From a bacterium (GTDB lineage Bacteria; Actinomycetota; Humimicrobiia; Humimicrobiales; Humimicrobiaceae), in NCBI GenBank assembly GCA_030611285.1, contig JAUWQC010000052.1, positions 1 through 6,821 of the forward strand: a stretch of DNA of 6,821 nucleotides, read 5' to 3'. Every line of letters begins with the position of its first letter. Positions within the stretch are counted from its first letter, which is position 1. The position numbers and the translations under genes are program-made. Below are positions 1-5,581 of the stretch, piece after piece. A model generated the notes under the pieces. That model saw only the letters and a list, made by a program, of their open reading frames with translations, did not search any database and was not told the origin of the DNA.

Positions 1-48
1 TATTAAGAAATAATGTGTTATGATATACACAAAATATTTTAAAAAAAG

Positions 49-70
49 ATGTATAATTTTAATTATACAT
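49..70. promoter_or_regulatory. Inverted repeat with -10 box, likely VapB operator
   Basis: Two perfect 10-bp arms (49-58 and 61-70, ATGTATAATT and its complement) are separated by 2 bp. A consensus TATAAT lies inside the left arm at 52-57, about 55 bp before the antitoxin start. No good -35 hexamer is visible upstream. RHH antitoxins usually bind such dyads and repress their own operon; that VapB binds this one is inferred from position and symmetry. Confidence 0.5.
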
Positions 71-112
71 ACATATTAGTATTATATATGATTATCTAAC
101 CGGGTGATTAAT

Positions 113-385
113 ATGAAGAGGCTTAACATAACTATAAGTGATGAGATACTTAAAGATTTAGAATATCTGAAAGAATCAGAAAAGTTAAACAGAAGTGAAT
201 TAATAAGGAGAGCCATTATTCTGTATAAGAATGAATTTGATAAAAGATTAAAAGAGAGAATTAGAGAAGAAAAGGTGCTCAAAGCCGTAAGTAAGATAAA
301 TGAAATCAGGGAAAGTACAGGTGTGTGGGATGGAGTTAAAGAGATTAGAAGGTTTAGGGACAGTAGAGGAAGAAATTTTTCATAG
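113..385 (+). CDS. vapB: Ribbon-helix-helix (CopG/VapB-type) antitoxin
   Basis: This is a 90-aa protein if it starts at the ATG at 113, which has a GGGTGAT SD-like sequence 5-6 bases upstream. A GTG at 104 in the same frame would add three residues but lies inside that SD. The N-terminus (KRLNITISDEILKDLEYL) is a typical RHH beta strand and first helix. A second helix follows (LNRSELIRRAIILYK). The middle is a highly charged helix and the tail is W/R-rich, as expected of a part that wraps the toxin. The family forms DNA-binding dimers through the paired beta strands, and the C-terminus neutralises the partner RNase. The 3' end overlaps the PIN-domain gene in another frame, which is common in toxin-antitoxin operons. 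Autoregulation through the dyad at 49-70 is likely. Confidence 0.85.
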   Translation: MKRLNITISDEILKDLEYLKESEKLNRSELIRRAIILYKNEFDKRLKERIREEKVLKAVSKINEIRESTGVWDGVKEIRRFRDSRGRNFS

Positions 386-827
386 AATAAGTGAACAGCC
401 AAGAACCCTTGTATTGGACTCTTCCGTGTTTATAAAATGGTTTTCGAAGGATAAAGAAGATGATATGTCAGATGCCATCAGTATATTAGAATCACTGACC
501 AGTAGCGACATAATTATAGTATGTCCCGAAATTGCCATATATGAGCTTGCAAATGTCCTTTACTACAAACCTGATCTTGATTATGAAAAGACTAAAATTG
601 CTCTGGAACAGTTTCTCAACCTAGGAATAGAGTTTATAAAGCTTTTTAAGAGTCTAATATTGGATGCTAATAAGATCAGGTATGAATTTGATATAACATT
701 TTACGACTCTTCTTATCTGGCAGTTGCAAGGTTTTTTAGATTGAAATTTATTACTGCTGATAAAAAGCTATATGAGAGCTGCAGAGAATTTGAAAATATA
801 GAGCTTCTTAAAAATTTTAGTTCTTAA
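330..827 (+). CDS. vapC: PIN-domain ribonuclease toxin, VapC-like
   Basis: The protein is 165 aa from the ATG at 330. The PIN acidic residues are all visible: D30 in VLDSSVFIKWF, E72 in YELANVLYY, D126 in YDSSYLAVA and D144 in ITADKKLY. In this family they hold Mg2+ or Mn2+ and cleave RNA, often tRNA, when the antitoxin is lost. The start is uncertain. The ATG at 330 has AGGTG at 319-323 and gives a 56-bp overlap with the antitoxin gene. An in-frame ATG at 300 would add ten residues. The usual PIN start just before the first aspartate would need a non-ATG codon near 387-414. Most VapC proteins are about 130-140 aa, so about 27 N-terminal residues are extra under the 330 start. The domain call is firm; cellular target and activity are inferred. 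Confidence 0.85.
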   Translation: MELKRLEGLGTVEEEIFHRISEQPRTLVLDSSVFIKWFSKDKEDDMSDAISILESLTSSDIIIVCPEIAIYELANVLYYKPDLDYEKTKIALEQFLNLGIEFIKLFKSLILDANKIRYEFDITFYDSSYLAVARFFRLKFITADKKLYESCREFENIELLKNFSS

Positions 828-846
828 TGTTTAATTATGTATCATT

Positions 847-915
847 GAAGCAGGAAGCAGACGCCAAATCTTCCTCTGGAATATTTGGGTAAGTTCTGTG
901 GAACGGCAAACAGGT
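847..915. other. Higher-G+C patch in the 828-1113 gap
   Basis: By my count 33 of 69 bases here are G or C, well above the very AT-rich flanks. It opens with a tandem GAAGCAG GAAGCAG (847-860). It can form two small hairpins: GGAAG/CTTCC (853-857 with 870-874) and GTTC/GAAC (893-896 with 901-904). No convincing protein or known RNA family was recognised. It may be a remnant of a repeat or inserted gene, or part of an unrecognised structured RNA. Confidence 0.3.
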
Positions 916-918
916 AAC

Positions 919-1071
919 ATGGATATTATAAAATACAGAAAAGATGCTGAATCATTCTTATATAAGGTAGATAAAGAGTATTACCTTCATTTTTCGGGAC
1001 AGAAGGACAGCATTAATATAAGTGGTATTTATGATGAATACTTGATTTTATTATACGTTTATATATTATAA
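919..1071 (+). pseudogene. 50-codon reading frame, possible truncated gene remnant
   Basis: The ATG at 919 follows AGGT (912-915) at short spacing and opens a 50-codon frame ending in TAA at 1069-1071. The first 40 residues look protein-like, with mixed charged and aromatic residues (KDAESFLYKVDKEYYLHF, then INISGIYDEY). The last ten are a hydrophobic run that looks like translated AT-rich DNA. This suggests the N-terminal piece of a longer protein whose body was deleted, but I do not recognise the family. The frame continues upstream without a stop to about 835, through the G+C-rich patch. Alternatives are an intact small protein or a chance frame. Confidence 0.35.
1042..1069 (+). promoter_or_regulatory. 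Candidate promoter for apt
   Basis: TTGATT (1042-1047) is followed after 16 bp by TATTAT (1064-1069), about 45 bp before the apt start. The DNA is so AT-rich here that other -10-like hexamers overlap (for example TATAAA at 1067-1072), so the exact boxes are uncertain. Confidence 0.3.
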
Positions 1072-1113
1072 AATACTTTTAAAATGGGTAAAAGGTTATA
1101 GAAAGGATTGCAA

Positions 1114-1635
1114 TTGGACTTAAAACAAAAGATAAGAAGTATTCCGGATTTTCCCAAGAAAGGAGTAGTATTTAGAGATATTACAACCCTCCTGATAGAT
1201 GGGGAAGCATTTAAGTATTCAGTTGACAGGCTGGTTGAATACTGGCGGGGGAAAAAGATCGACGCAGTTTTAGGGGCTGAGGCAAGAGGCTTTATATTTG
1301 GAGGTGTAATGGCTTATAAACTGGGTGTAGGCTTTATTCCAGTTAGAAAACCGGGAAAGCTTCCCTACAGGACCTGTCAGGTTTCTTATGATCTCGAGTA
1401 TGGGAAGAATATTTTGCAGATACATATTGATGCTATAAAAAAAGGCGATAAGATTTTAATTGTAGATGACCTTGTGGCAACAGGCGGTACAGCAAAAGCT
1501 AAAGCTGAACTTGTTGAAAAAATGGGTGGTGAAGTTGTTGGATTTTGTTTTTTAATTGAACTGGAGTTTTTAAATCCAAGAAAAATTTTAAAGGGTTATG
1601 ATATATTTTCACTGATAAAATATGAATCAGAATAA
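1114..1635 (+). CDS. apt: Adenine phosphoribosyltransferase
   Basis: This cytoplasmic purine-salvage enzyme makes AMP and pyrophosphate from adenine and PRPP. The TTG at 1114 is chosen as start because GAAAGGA (1101-1107) lies 6 bases upstream and the protein then begins [17 protein letters not shown], the usual APT opening. A TTG at 1108 touches the SD and is less likely. The product is 173 aa, normal for the family. Visible signatures are FRDITTLL near the N-terminus, the AEARGF loop (about residues 56-60), the RKPGKLP flexible loop (about 78-84) and the PRPP-binding motif [13 protein letters not shown] (114-126). The end [13 protein letters not shown] matches bacterial APTs. The DUF1844 gene starts 31 bp downstream, so the two are probably co-transcribed. 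No purine riboswitch is visible upstream. Confidence 0.95.
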   Translation: MDLKQKIRSIPDFPKKGVVFRDITTLLIDGEAFKYSVDRLVEYWRGKKIDAVLGAEARGFIFGGVMAYKLGVGFIPVRKPGKLPYRTCQVSYDLEYGKNILQIHIDAIKKGDKILIVDDLVATGGTAKAKAELVEKMGGEVVGFCFLIELEFLNPRKILKGYDIFSLIKYESE

Positions 1636-1666
1636 AAAAGATTGAAATGGAGAGAGGTGATTATAT

Positions 1667-2092
1667 ATGGCTAAAAAAGAAAAGAAGGAGAAAAAAAGCA
1701 GCAGAGGAGATGGAGAAGATAAAGAATTAAAGGATAAATTTATGGGAGAGAGACTGGGTGGGAAGAAAGAAACCAAAGAAGCCGAAAAAGAGGAAAAAAG
1801 AGAGAGCGAAGAAGAAATAATAAAAGAGCTCCAGGAAGAGATTGATAAAATAACCACTAAAGACTTCATAACCCGGATGATGATGTCCCTTTCCAGCTTT
1901 GCTTATAAGAAAATGGGACTTCCTGTTGGAGTAAATGATAAATATAAGGACAGGCAGCAGGCGAAGCTTGCCGTAGATGGTTTTGATGCTCTGCTAAAGG
2001 TTATAATTGATGAAGTGAGCGCAGAGGAGAGAGAGAATTTAAAGTCTTCTTTATCTAATTTGCAGATAAATTTTGTTAAAATATTTCCTTAA
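1667..2092 (+). CDS. DUF1844 domain protein with charged N-terminus
   Basis: The protein has 141 aa, with ATG at 1667 behind a very strong SD (GGAGAGAGGTGAT, 1649-1661). Residues 1-62 are almost all K, E, R, D, G and S, probably disordered or coiled. Residues 66-139 match the DUF1844 pattern: an F-x-x-x-x-M-S-L-S-S-x-A-x-x-x-M-G-L-P segment, then a Q-A-K-L-A-V-D-G-F-D-A-L-L helix, an acidic linker (SAEERENL) and a closing N-L-Q-I-N-F-V helix. The family's function is unknown to me; members are small soluble helical bacterial proteins. No signal peptide or membrane segment is visible. It likely shares a transcript with apt, which says little about its role. Confidence 0.8.
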   Translation: MAKKEKKEKKSSRGDGEDKELKDKFMGERLGGKKETKEAEKEEKRESEEEIIKELQEEIDKITTKDFITRMMMSLSSFAYKKMGLPVGVNDKYKDRQQAKLAVDGFDALLKVIIDEVSAEERENLKSSLSNLQINFVKIFP

Positions 2093-2141
2093 TCATTGAG
2101 TCCCGGGTGGGCATTAGAGTGGATTATTAATTGATGATTAA
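2089..2141. terminator. Inverted repeat spanning convergent gene ends
   Basis: TTAATCAT (2089-2096) and ATGATTAA (2134-2141) are perfect complements. They contain the stop codons of the DUF1844 gene and of the opposing TIGR00725 gene. A CCCGGG sits between them at 2102-2107. The stem is AT-rich, the loop long (37 bases) and there is no T-tract, so it is a weak candidate for a bidirectional terminator. Confidence 0.25.
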
Positions 2142-2653
2142 CCTGTCTGGTTTTTCTTGATATAATCTCTTGCCTCTTTTATAGCTAGCTTTACAGCCTC
2201 TTTTGCGGTTTTAGCTCTAATTATATATGGAGTGTTTTCGCTATAGTAAGGACGAACCTCCCAGGTTTTTAGCCCGATGATAGGTTTATTAAAAGTTAAT
2301 GTATAACCGATTTCAGAAAGAGTGCCGTAACTTCCATCAATAGCAATCACTGCATGAGATGAAAGTACTATTGGTACATTTCTGGCATAACCCATTCCAG
2401 TAGGTATTTTTATATCAACATATTTATTTGCGTCATTTTCGTCTGCAGTAGGGAGGATACCGATAGTTAATCCTCCTTCTTCTTTTGCTCCTTTGCAGGC
2501 AGCTTCCATTGTTCCACTCAAACCGCCGCAAATTAGAACAGCACCGTTTCTGGCTATTTCCCTGCCTACTTCATAAGCCAGGTTGTAAATTTCACTGTCT
2601 ACTTGACTTCCGCCAATTACCGAGATTTTTATAATATTTTCTTTTTTCTTCAT
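2138..2653 (-). CDS. TIGR00725 / SLOG-superfamily nucleotide-binding protein
   Basis: This 171-aa single-domain Rossmann-like protein is related to LOG (lysine decarboxylase-like) proteins, the DprA fold and molybdenum-cofactor carrier proteins. Visible motifs are ISVIGGSQ (10-17), CGGLSGTMEAACKGA (42-56, the glycine-rich nucleotide loop), GYARNVPIV (88-96) and GSYGTLSEIGYTL (107-119). The last takes the place of the PGGxGTxxE motif of cytokinin-activating LOGs, with G-T and E kept. The family is thought to bind a nucleotide or nucleotide-like ligand; the substrate is unknown. The start ATG has only a weak upstream SD (AAAGAT). It is divergent from the dehydrogenase gene and convergent with the DUF1844 gene. 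Family assignment is good; the specific reaction cannot be given. Confidence 0.85.
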   Translation of the reverse strand: MKKKENIIKISVIGGSQVDSEIYNLAYEVGREIARNGAVLICGGLSGTMEAACKGAKEEGGLTIGILPTADENDANKYVDIKIPTGMGYARNVPIVLSSHAVIAIDGSYGTLSEIGYTLTFNKPIIGLKTWEVRPYYSENTPYIIRAKTAKEAVKLAIKEARDYIKKNQTG

Positions 2654-2717
2654 ATTCTGATATCTTTTTAAATTATGATAAGCTTCTTAAATATTTTCCA
2701 TTAAAAGTTTTGTATCA

Positions 2718-2746
2718 AATATATGATATTTTTTATATTATATCAA
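2718..2746 (-). promoter_or_regulatory. Candidate promoter for the TIGR00725 gene
   Basis: Read on the minus strand, TTGATA (2746-2741) is followed after exactly 17 bp by TATATT (2723-2718), each 5 of 6 to consensus. This puts a start near 2711 and leaves a leader of about 58 bases. The spacer contains part of a TGATAT...ATATCA dyad (2724-2729 and 2740-2745). Confidence 0.45.
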
Positions 2747-2785
2747 AAAAATTTCCTGTTAAATTTGGTTTTTGGTTAATTGTGA

Positions 2786-2791
2786 TATATA
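2786..2791 (+). promoter_or_regulatory. Candidate extended -10 for the dehydrogenase gene
   Basis: TG (2783-2784) precedes TATATA (2786-2791), an extended -10 form, with weak TTGGTT upstream at 2765-2770. The leader would be about 40 bases. AT-richness makes this only a suggestion. Confidence 0.25.
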
Positions 2792-2813
2792 TTAAATAAA
2801 AGAGCTAAAATTA

Positions 2814-2823
2814 CCAAATTTGG
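2814..2823. repeat. Palindrome CCAAATTTGG at the dehydrogenase ribosome site
   Basis: A perfect 10-bp palindrome ends directly before the SD (AGGAAGG, 2825-2831) of the gene at 2837. The half AAATTTGG also occurs at 2761-2768, giving two copies across the leader. It could be a repressor site, or chance in AT-rich DNA. Confidence 0.25.
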
Positions 2824-2836
2824 CAGGAAGGTATTT

Positions 2837-4132
2837 ATGGATAGTTATATTGATGAGGCACGAAAATTATTAAAAAACTTTAAAGGTGATAATTACACTT
2901 TTGGCATTGGTTGTCTGAAAATATTAGGAGATTATGTCAATGAATTTGGTGACAACACGTTACTAATAATATCAGGTAGCAGTTGGGCAAAAGTGCTTCG
3001 AAGAAGAATACTAAATATACTGAATGAAAGTGGCATAAAAATACTGGCAGAAGTTGATACTGCTGCTCCCAATACCCCTGATAAAGATGTTATTAAGTTA
3101 GCTAATATTATTAATTCGACTAATCCGAAAAGCATAACATGTGTAGGTGGGGGATCTGCCATAGACTGTGCTAAGGCAGCAAATGTTCTGGCCTCTCTTA
3201 CCCCGGGGGAAAATGATTTGGAACCATTTTTCGGGGTGGGAAAAGTTAGAGAGATCTCTAAAGAAAAGGAAAAGAAACCTTACCCGCTAATTGCTGTGCA
3301 AGTAGCTTCTGGGTCAGGGGCTCATCTTAGTGGAAATGCAAATGTTACGTTTACCAGGATCAATCAGAAGAAATTAATCAGTGATGATATTATAGTTCCA
3401 CAGAGAGCAGTGTTTGATTACTATACCTCTCTTACTGCGCCTGGAGATTTGACAATGGATGGTGCATTGGATGGTCTGGCTCATTCGCTAGAGATTTATT
3501 TTGGAGCTGACGGCAGCAGCACAAAGTACAGTGAAATAGAAAAGGTTTGCCTGACTTCAATTGTCATTATTGTTAATACTCTGCCATTGCTTATAGATGA
3601 TTTAAAAAATATAAAATATAGAGAGATGATTGGGCTGGCTACAGATCTTGGCGGATATGCTTTAATGCTTGGCGGAACAAATGGGCCTCATCTAAATAGT
3701 TATACTCTTGTAGATGTTGTGACTCATGGTAGAGCTTGTGCCATACTGATTCCATATTATACTGTATTTTTTTCTACTGCAATTAAAGATAAGCTTGAAA
3801 AGTTGGCTGGTATTTATAAGAGATATATTGATGCAAGGTATACCAGTGAGAAAATATTAAAGCTGGATGCAAGGGAGTTAGGTGAAGTAATAGCAAAAGC
3901 TATGATAGCCTTTTCTAATAAGATTGGCTTTCCAACTAAATTAGATGAGATAGAAAGATTTACTGATTCACATATAGATAGGGCAATTACAGCAGCTAAA
4001 AACCCTCAGCTTGATATGAAACTTAAAAATATGCCTGTCCCTCTCAGTGCTGAATTAGTTGATGAGTATATGAGACCTATAATTATGGCGGCTAAAGTAG
4101 GAGATTTTTCTCTGATTAAGAATATAAAGTAA
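2837..4132 (+). CDS. Iron-containing alcohol dehydrogenase family protein
   Basis: This 431-aa cytoplasmic NAD(P)-dependent dehydrogenase has the group III (Fe-ADH) fold. ATG at 2837 has AGGAAGG 5 bases upstream. The N-terminal part is a nucleotide-binding fold with CVGGGSAIDCAKAA (102-115), the family's GGGS coenzyme motif. The C-terminal helical part carries the metal ligands: D212 and H216 in ALDGLAHSLE, H285 in NGPHLNSY and H297 in VTHGRACA. All four positions known from FucO-type enzymes are kept, so a metal-dependent activity is likely. Odd point: the usual TAGTGSE segment reads ASGSGAHLS (157-165), replacing the normal glutamate region. Length is somewhat above the usual 380-400 aa. 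The substrate cannot be told, as there is no aldehyde dehydrogenase, kinase or microcompartment gene nearby. It appears to be a single-gene unit. Confidence 0.9.
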   Translation: MDSYIDEARKLLKNFKGDNYTFGIGCLKILGDYVNEFGDNTLLIISGSSWAKVLRRRILNILNESGIKILAEVDTAAPNTPDKDVIKLANIINSTNPKSITCVGGGSAIDCAKAANVLASLTPGENDLEPFFGVGKVREISKEKEKKPYPLIAVQVASGSGAHLSGNANVTFTRINQKKLISDDIIVPQRAVFDYYTSLTAPGDLTMDGALDGLAHSLEIYFGADGSSTKYSEIEKVCLTSIVIIVNTLPLLIDDLKNIKYREMIGLATDLGGYALMLGGTNGPHLNSYTLVDVVTHGRACAILIPYYTVFFSTAIKDKLEKLAGIYKRYIDARYTSEKILKLDARELGEVIAKAMIAFSNKIGFPTKLDEIERFTDSHIDRAITAAKNPQLDMKLKNMPVPLSAELVDEYMRPIIMAAKVGDFSLIKNIK

Positions 4133-4238
4133 ATAGAATAAATTTTTTTTGGTGACATAACAAATTAGAAATATCTGATGGTAATATCAAAAGATGCCAA
4201 AAGCAATCTCTCAAATTCCATTTCCCCGGCAATTGGTT

Positions 4239-4254
4239 ATTTGACAATTTGATT
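4239..4254 (+). repeat. Tandem octad ATTTGACA ATTTGATT at the -35 box
   Basis: Two adjacent 8-bp units share ATTTGA, and the first contains the -35 hexamer. RHH partition regulators of the omega/ParG type bind short direct repeats at their own promoters, so this is a candidate operator for the RHH protein encoded at 4314. That link is inference. TCAAATT at 4211-4217 is an inverted partner of AATTTGA at 4246-4252. Confidence 0.35.
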
Positions 4255-4269
4255 TTTAATAGATATACT
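4241..4269 (+). promoter_or_regulatory. Strong sigma-70-type promoter for the RHH-parA-bactofilin genes
   Basis: A perfect TTGACA (4241-4246) and TATACT (4264-4269, 5 of 6) are separated by 17 bp, the best promoter in the window. The start would be near 4276, leaving a leader of about 38 bases before the gene at 4314. All three following genes lie on the same strand, so it probably drives them together. Confidence 0.75.
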
Positions 4270-4313
4270 CATATATGTAAAACTACAATACAATTATAGC
4301 AAGAGGTTAAAAC

Positions 4314-4550
4314 ATGGTAGAAAGAAAGCAGGATTATTTTAGGGTTCCTATAACTATGCCTTCGAATATGGTGTCATTCCTGGAGAATCTGGGTATCGAA
4401 TGTAGAAAATCTGGTGGTCATAAAATAGCTAATACTATGATCGTCAGAAGCTCAATAAAACTTCTGATGGATTTAGACCTGGATATTTCAGGTATAAAAT
4501 CAGAAGAAGAACTTGAGGATAGAATAAAAGAAGCTGCAAAGAGATATTAG
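4314..4550 (+). CDS. Small RHH protein, putative ParA partner or regulator
   Basis: This 78-aa protein starts at ATG 4314, with AGAGGT (4302-4307) 6 bases upstream. The predicted order is a beta strand YFRVPITMP (8-16), helix A SNMVSFLENLGIECR (17-31), a basic turn RKSGGHK (31-37), helix B ANTMIVRSSIKLLMDL (39-54) and an acidic/charged C-terminal helix (63-78). This is the ribbon-helix-helix layout, with a longer and more glycine-rich turn than the VapB protein at 113. No toxin gene follows; a ParA-family ATPase gene does, 142 bp downstream. Type Ib partition loci pair such RHH proteins with ParA, and their flexible N-terminus with a basic residue stimulates the ATPase. Here only MVERKQD precedes the strand, so an arginine-finger role for R4 is speculative. 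It could instead be an ordinary repressor of the operon. Confidence 0.65.
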   Translation: MVERKQDYFRVPITMPSNMVSFLENLGIECRKSGGHKIANTMIVRSSIKLLMDLDLDISGIKSEEELEDRIKEAAKRY

Positions 4551-4599
4551 GAAATAATAATATCATCTTCTATCCTAAACTTTAGAAACAAAAGCGGGA

Positions 4600-4624
4600 A
4601 TCCTCGGTTTTTCAAATCCGAGAT
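4600..4624 (+). other. Hairpin in the RHH-parA intergenic leader
   Basis: CTCGG (4603-4607) pairs with CCGAG (4618-4622), extended by AT/AT beyond a bulged C, around a 10-base loop. No T-tract follows, so it is not a standard terminator. It could be an RNA-processing or stability element, or a protein site. Downstream is a second small dyad, ATATG-TC-CATAT (4649-4660). Confidence 0.35.
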
Positions 4625-4692
4625 GAGAGCGTTAAGAACTAGGGCAGGATATGTCCATATATTTAAACTTTACTTTCAGTATCGAGATTTAA

Positions 4693-5535
4693 ATGGAAAA
4701 AGTTGTTTTTTTTAATACAAAAGGTGGAACCGGAAAGACAACCATATGTTATAATTACGGCTGGTATTTAGCGGAAAAAAAGGACAAGAAAGTTCTTTTT
4801 ATGGATTTTGATCCCCAGATTAATTTGGTTCAGGCCTTGGGTAAAGCATCAGACGAGAGTAAGGTAAATCTTGATAACCTTATGATTGATTATCTTAAAG
4901 GAAAAAAAATAAATTTTGAGGATTATGTCATAAAAATTACTGATAATATTGATTTACTCCCGTCTTCTAATAATATTTCGCTTGTCGAGGAATATCTGAC
5001 AGATTATCTTCTAAATAAAACGTTTAGCGAACATAAAGTTTATAAAGCATTGAATAGAAATATGGTGATAAGGGATATATTTGAGGAAAATATCAGTGAA
5101 AATCACTATGATTATATAGTTATAGACTCGCAATCCAATTTTTCTCTTCTTTCTACAACGTCAATAATTTATGCCCGGAAAGTGGTTGTTGTTATAAAAC
5201 CGGAATGGTTCTCTTTACTGGATATTGATTATCTTTTCAAGATAATTAAAAACCTGGAGAGAAAATATAATGTTGAAATAAAGATTGTGGGGATTATAGT
5301 TAATGCCTTTGAAAAAAGAAAGAAAGCTCCAAAGCATGTAGTAGATACCCTTCAGAAAAAATATGGTGACAGGTTAACAATATTTAATCAAAAAATAAGA
5401 TATCTTGTACATTATGAAAAATCTATATCATTAAAAAGGGAACCAGTTTTTATATCATTTCCTTATGCGGAAGCTTCATATGATATCTTAAGATTGTTTT
5501 CTCAGGTTGAAAAGTCAGTAGATAGTTTAGGCTAA
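4693..5535 (+). CDS. ParA/Soj-family (deviant Walker A) ATPase
   Basis: This is a 280-aa ATPase of the ParA/MinD group, which forms ATP dimers that pattern cargo on the nucleoid or membrane. It has the deviant Walker A KGGTGKTT (10-17, signature lysine K10), switch I DFDPQINL (38-45), a Walker B-like YDYIVIDSQSN (139-149, D145) and a base-contact region IIVNAF (201-206). A C-terminal IRYLVHYEKSISLKREPV segment (235-252) aligns with Soj's IRRNVRLSEAP, and R236 matches its DNA-binding arginine. It lacks the N-terminal HTH of type Ia ParA. Odd points: after the Walker B aspartate the usual T/C-P-P is SQS, and the usual proline-glycine pattern downstream is KPEWFSLLDID. ATG 4693 has almost no SD (only GAGAT), unlike its neighbours. 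A bactofilin gene follows after 46 bp. With no ParB or replication genes here, a cargo- or cytoskeleton-positioning role seems likelier than chromosome segregation. Confidence 0.88.
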   Translation: MEKVVFFNTKGGTGKTTICYNYGWYLAEKKDKKVLFMDFDPQINLVQALGKASDESKVNLDNLMIDYLKGKKINFEDYVIKITDNIDLLPSSNNISLVEEYLTDYLLNKTFSEHKVYKALNRNMVIRDIFEENISENHYDYIVIDSQSNFSLLSTTSIIYARKVVVVIKPEWFSLLDIDYLFKIIKNLERKYNVEIKIVGIIVNAFEKRKKAPKHVVDTLQKKYGDRLTIFNQKIRYLVHYEKSISLKREPVFISFPYAEASYDILRLFSQVEKSVDSLG

Positions 5536-5581
5536 TTATTATATAAAAAAACTTAAATATAAAAAAACAAGGAGGAGAAAA

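Noticed and set aside
15..30. GTGT...ACAC dyad upstream of vapB
   Set aside because: Only the outer four pairs match and the interior does not pair; much weaker than the dyad at 49-70.
82..402. Minus-strand open frame rich in L, S, F and I opposite the antitoxin gene
   Set aside because: It is the antisense of a well-supported RHH gene; its leucine/serine bias is what AT-rich coding DNA gives on the other strand, and no SD was seen.
847..880. GGAAGCAG resembling the conserved loop of bacterial SRP RNA
   Set aside because: The 4.5S RNA context (CAGGTCCGGAAGGAAGCAGCC with pairing flanks) is absent, so only the 8-base match remains.
1627..1869. Minus-strand serine/phenylalanine-rich frame opposite the DUF1844 gene
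   Set aside because: It is the mirror of the K/E-rich codons (AAA, GAA) on the plus strand; there is no independent gene evidence.
2932..3162. Minus-strand frame inside the dehydrogenase gene
   Set aside because: It lies wholly within a family-recognised gene and has no recognisable domain.
4314..4550. Second toxin-antitoxin antitoxin
   Set aside because: No small toxin gene is adjacent; the next gene is a ParA ATPase, so a partition-type or regulatory role fits better.
4600..4640. Rho-independent terminator between the RHH gene and parA
   Set aside because: The hairpin has no T-tract after it, so it is reported only as a structured element.
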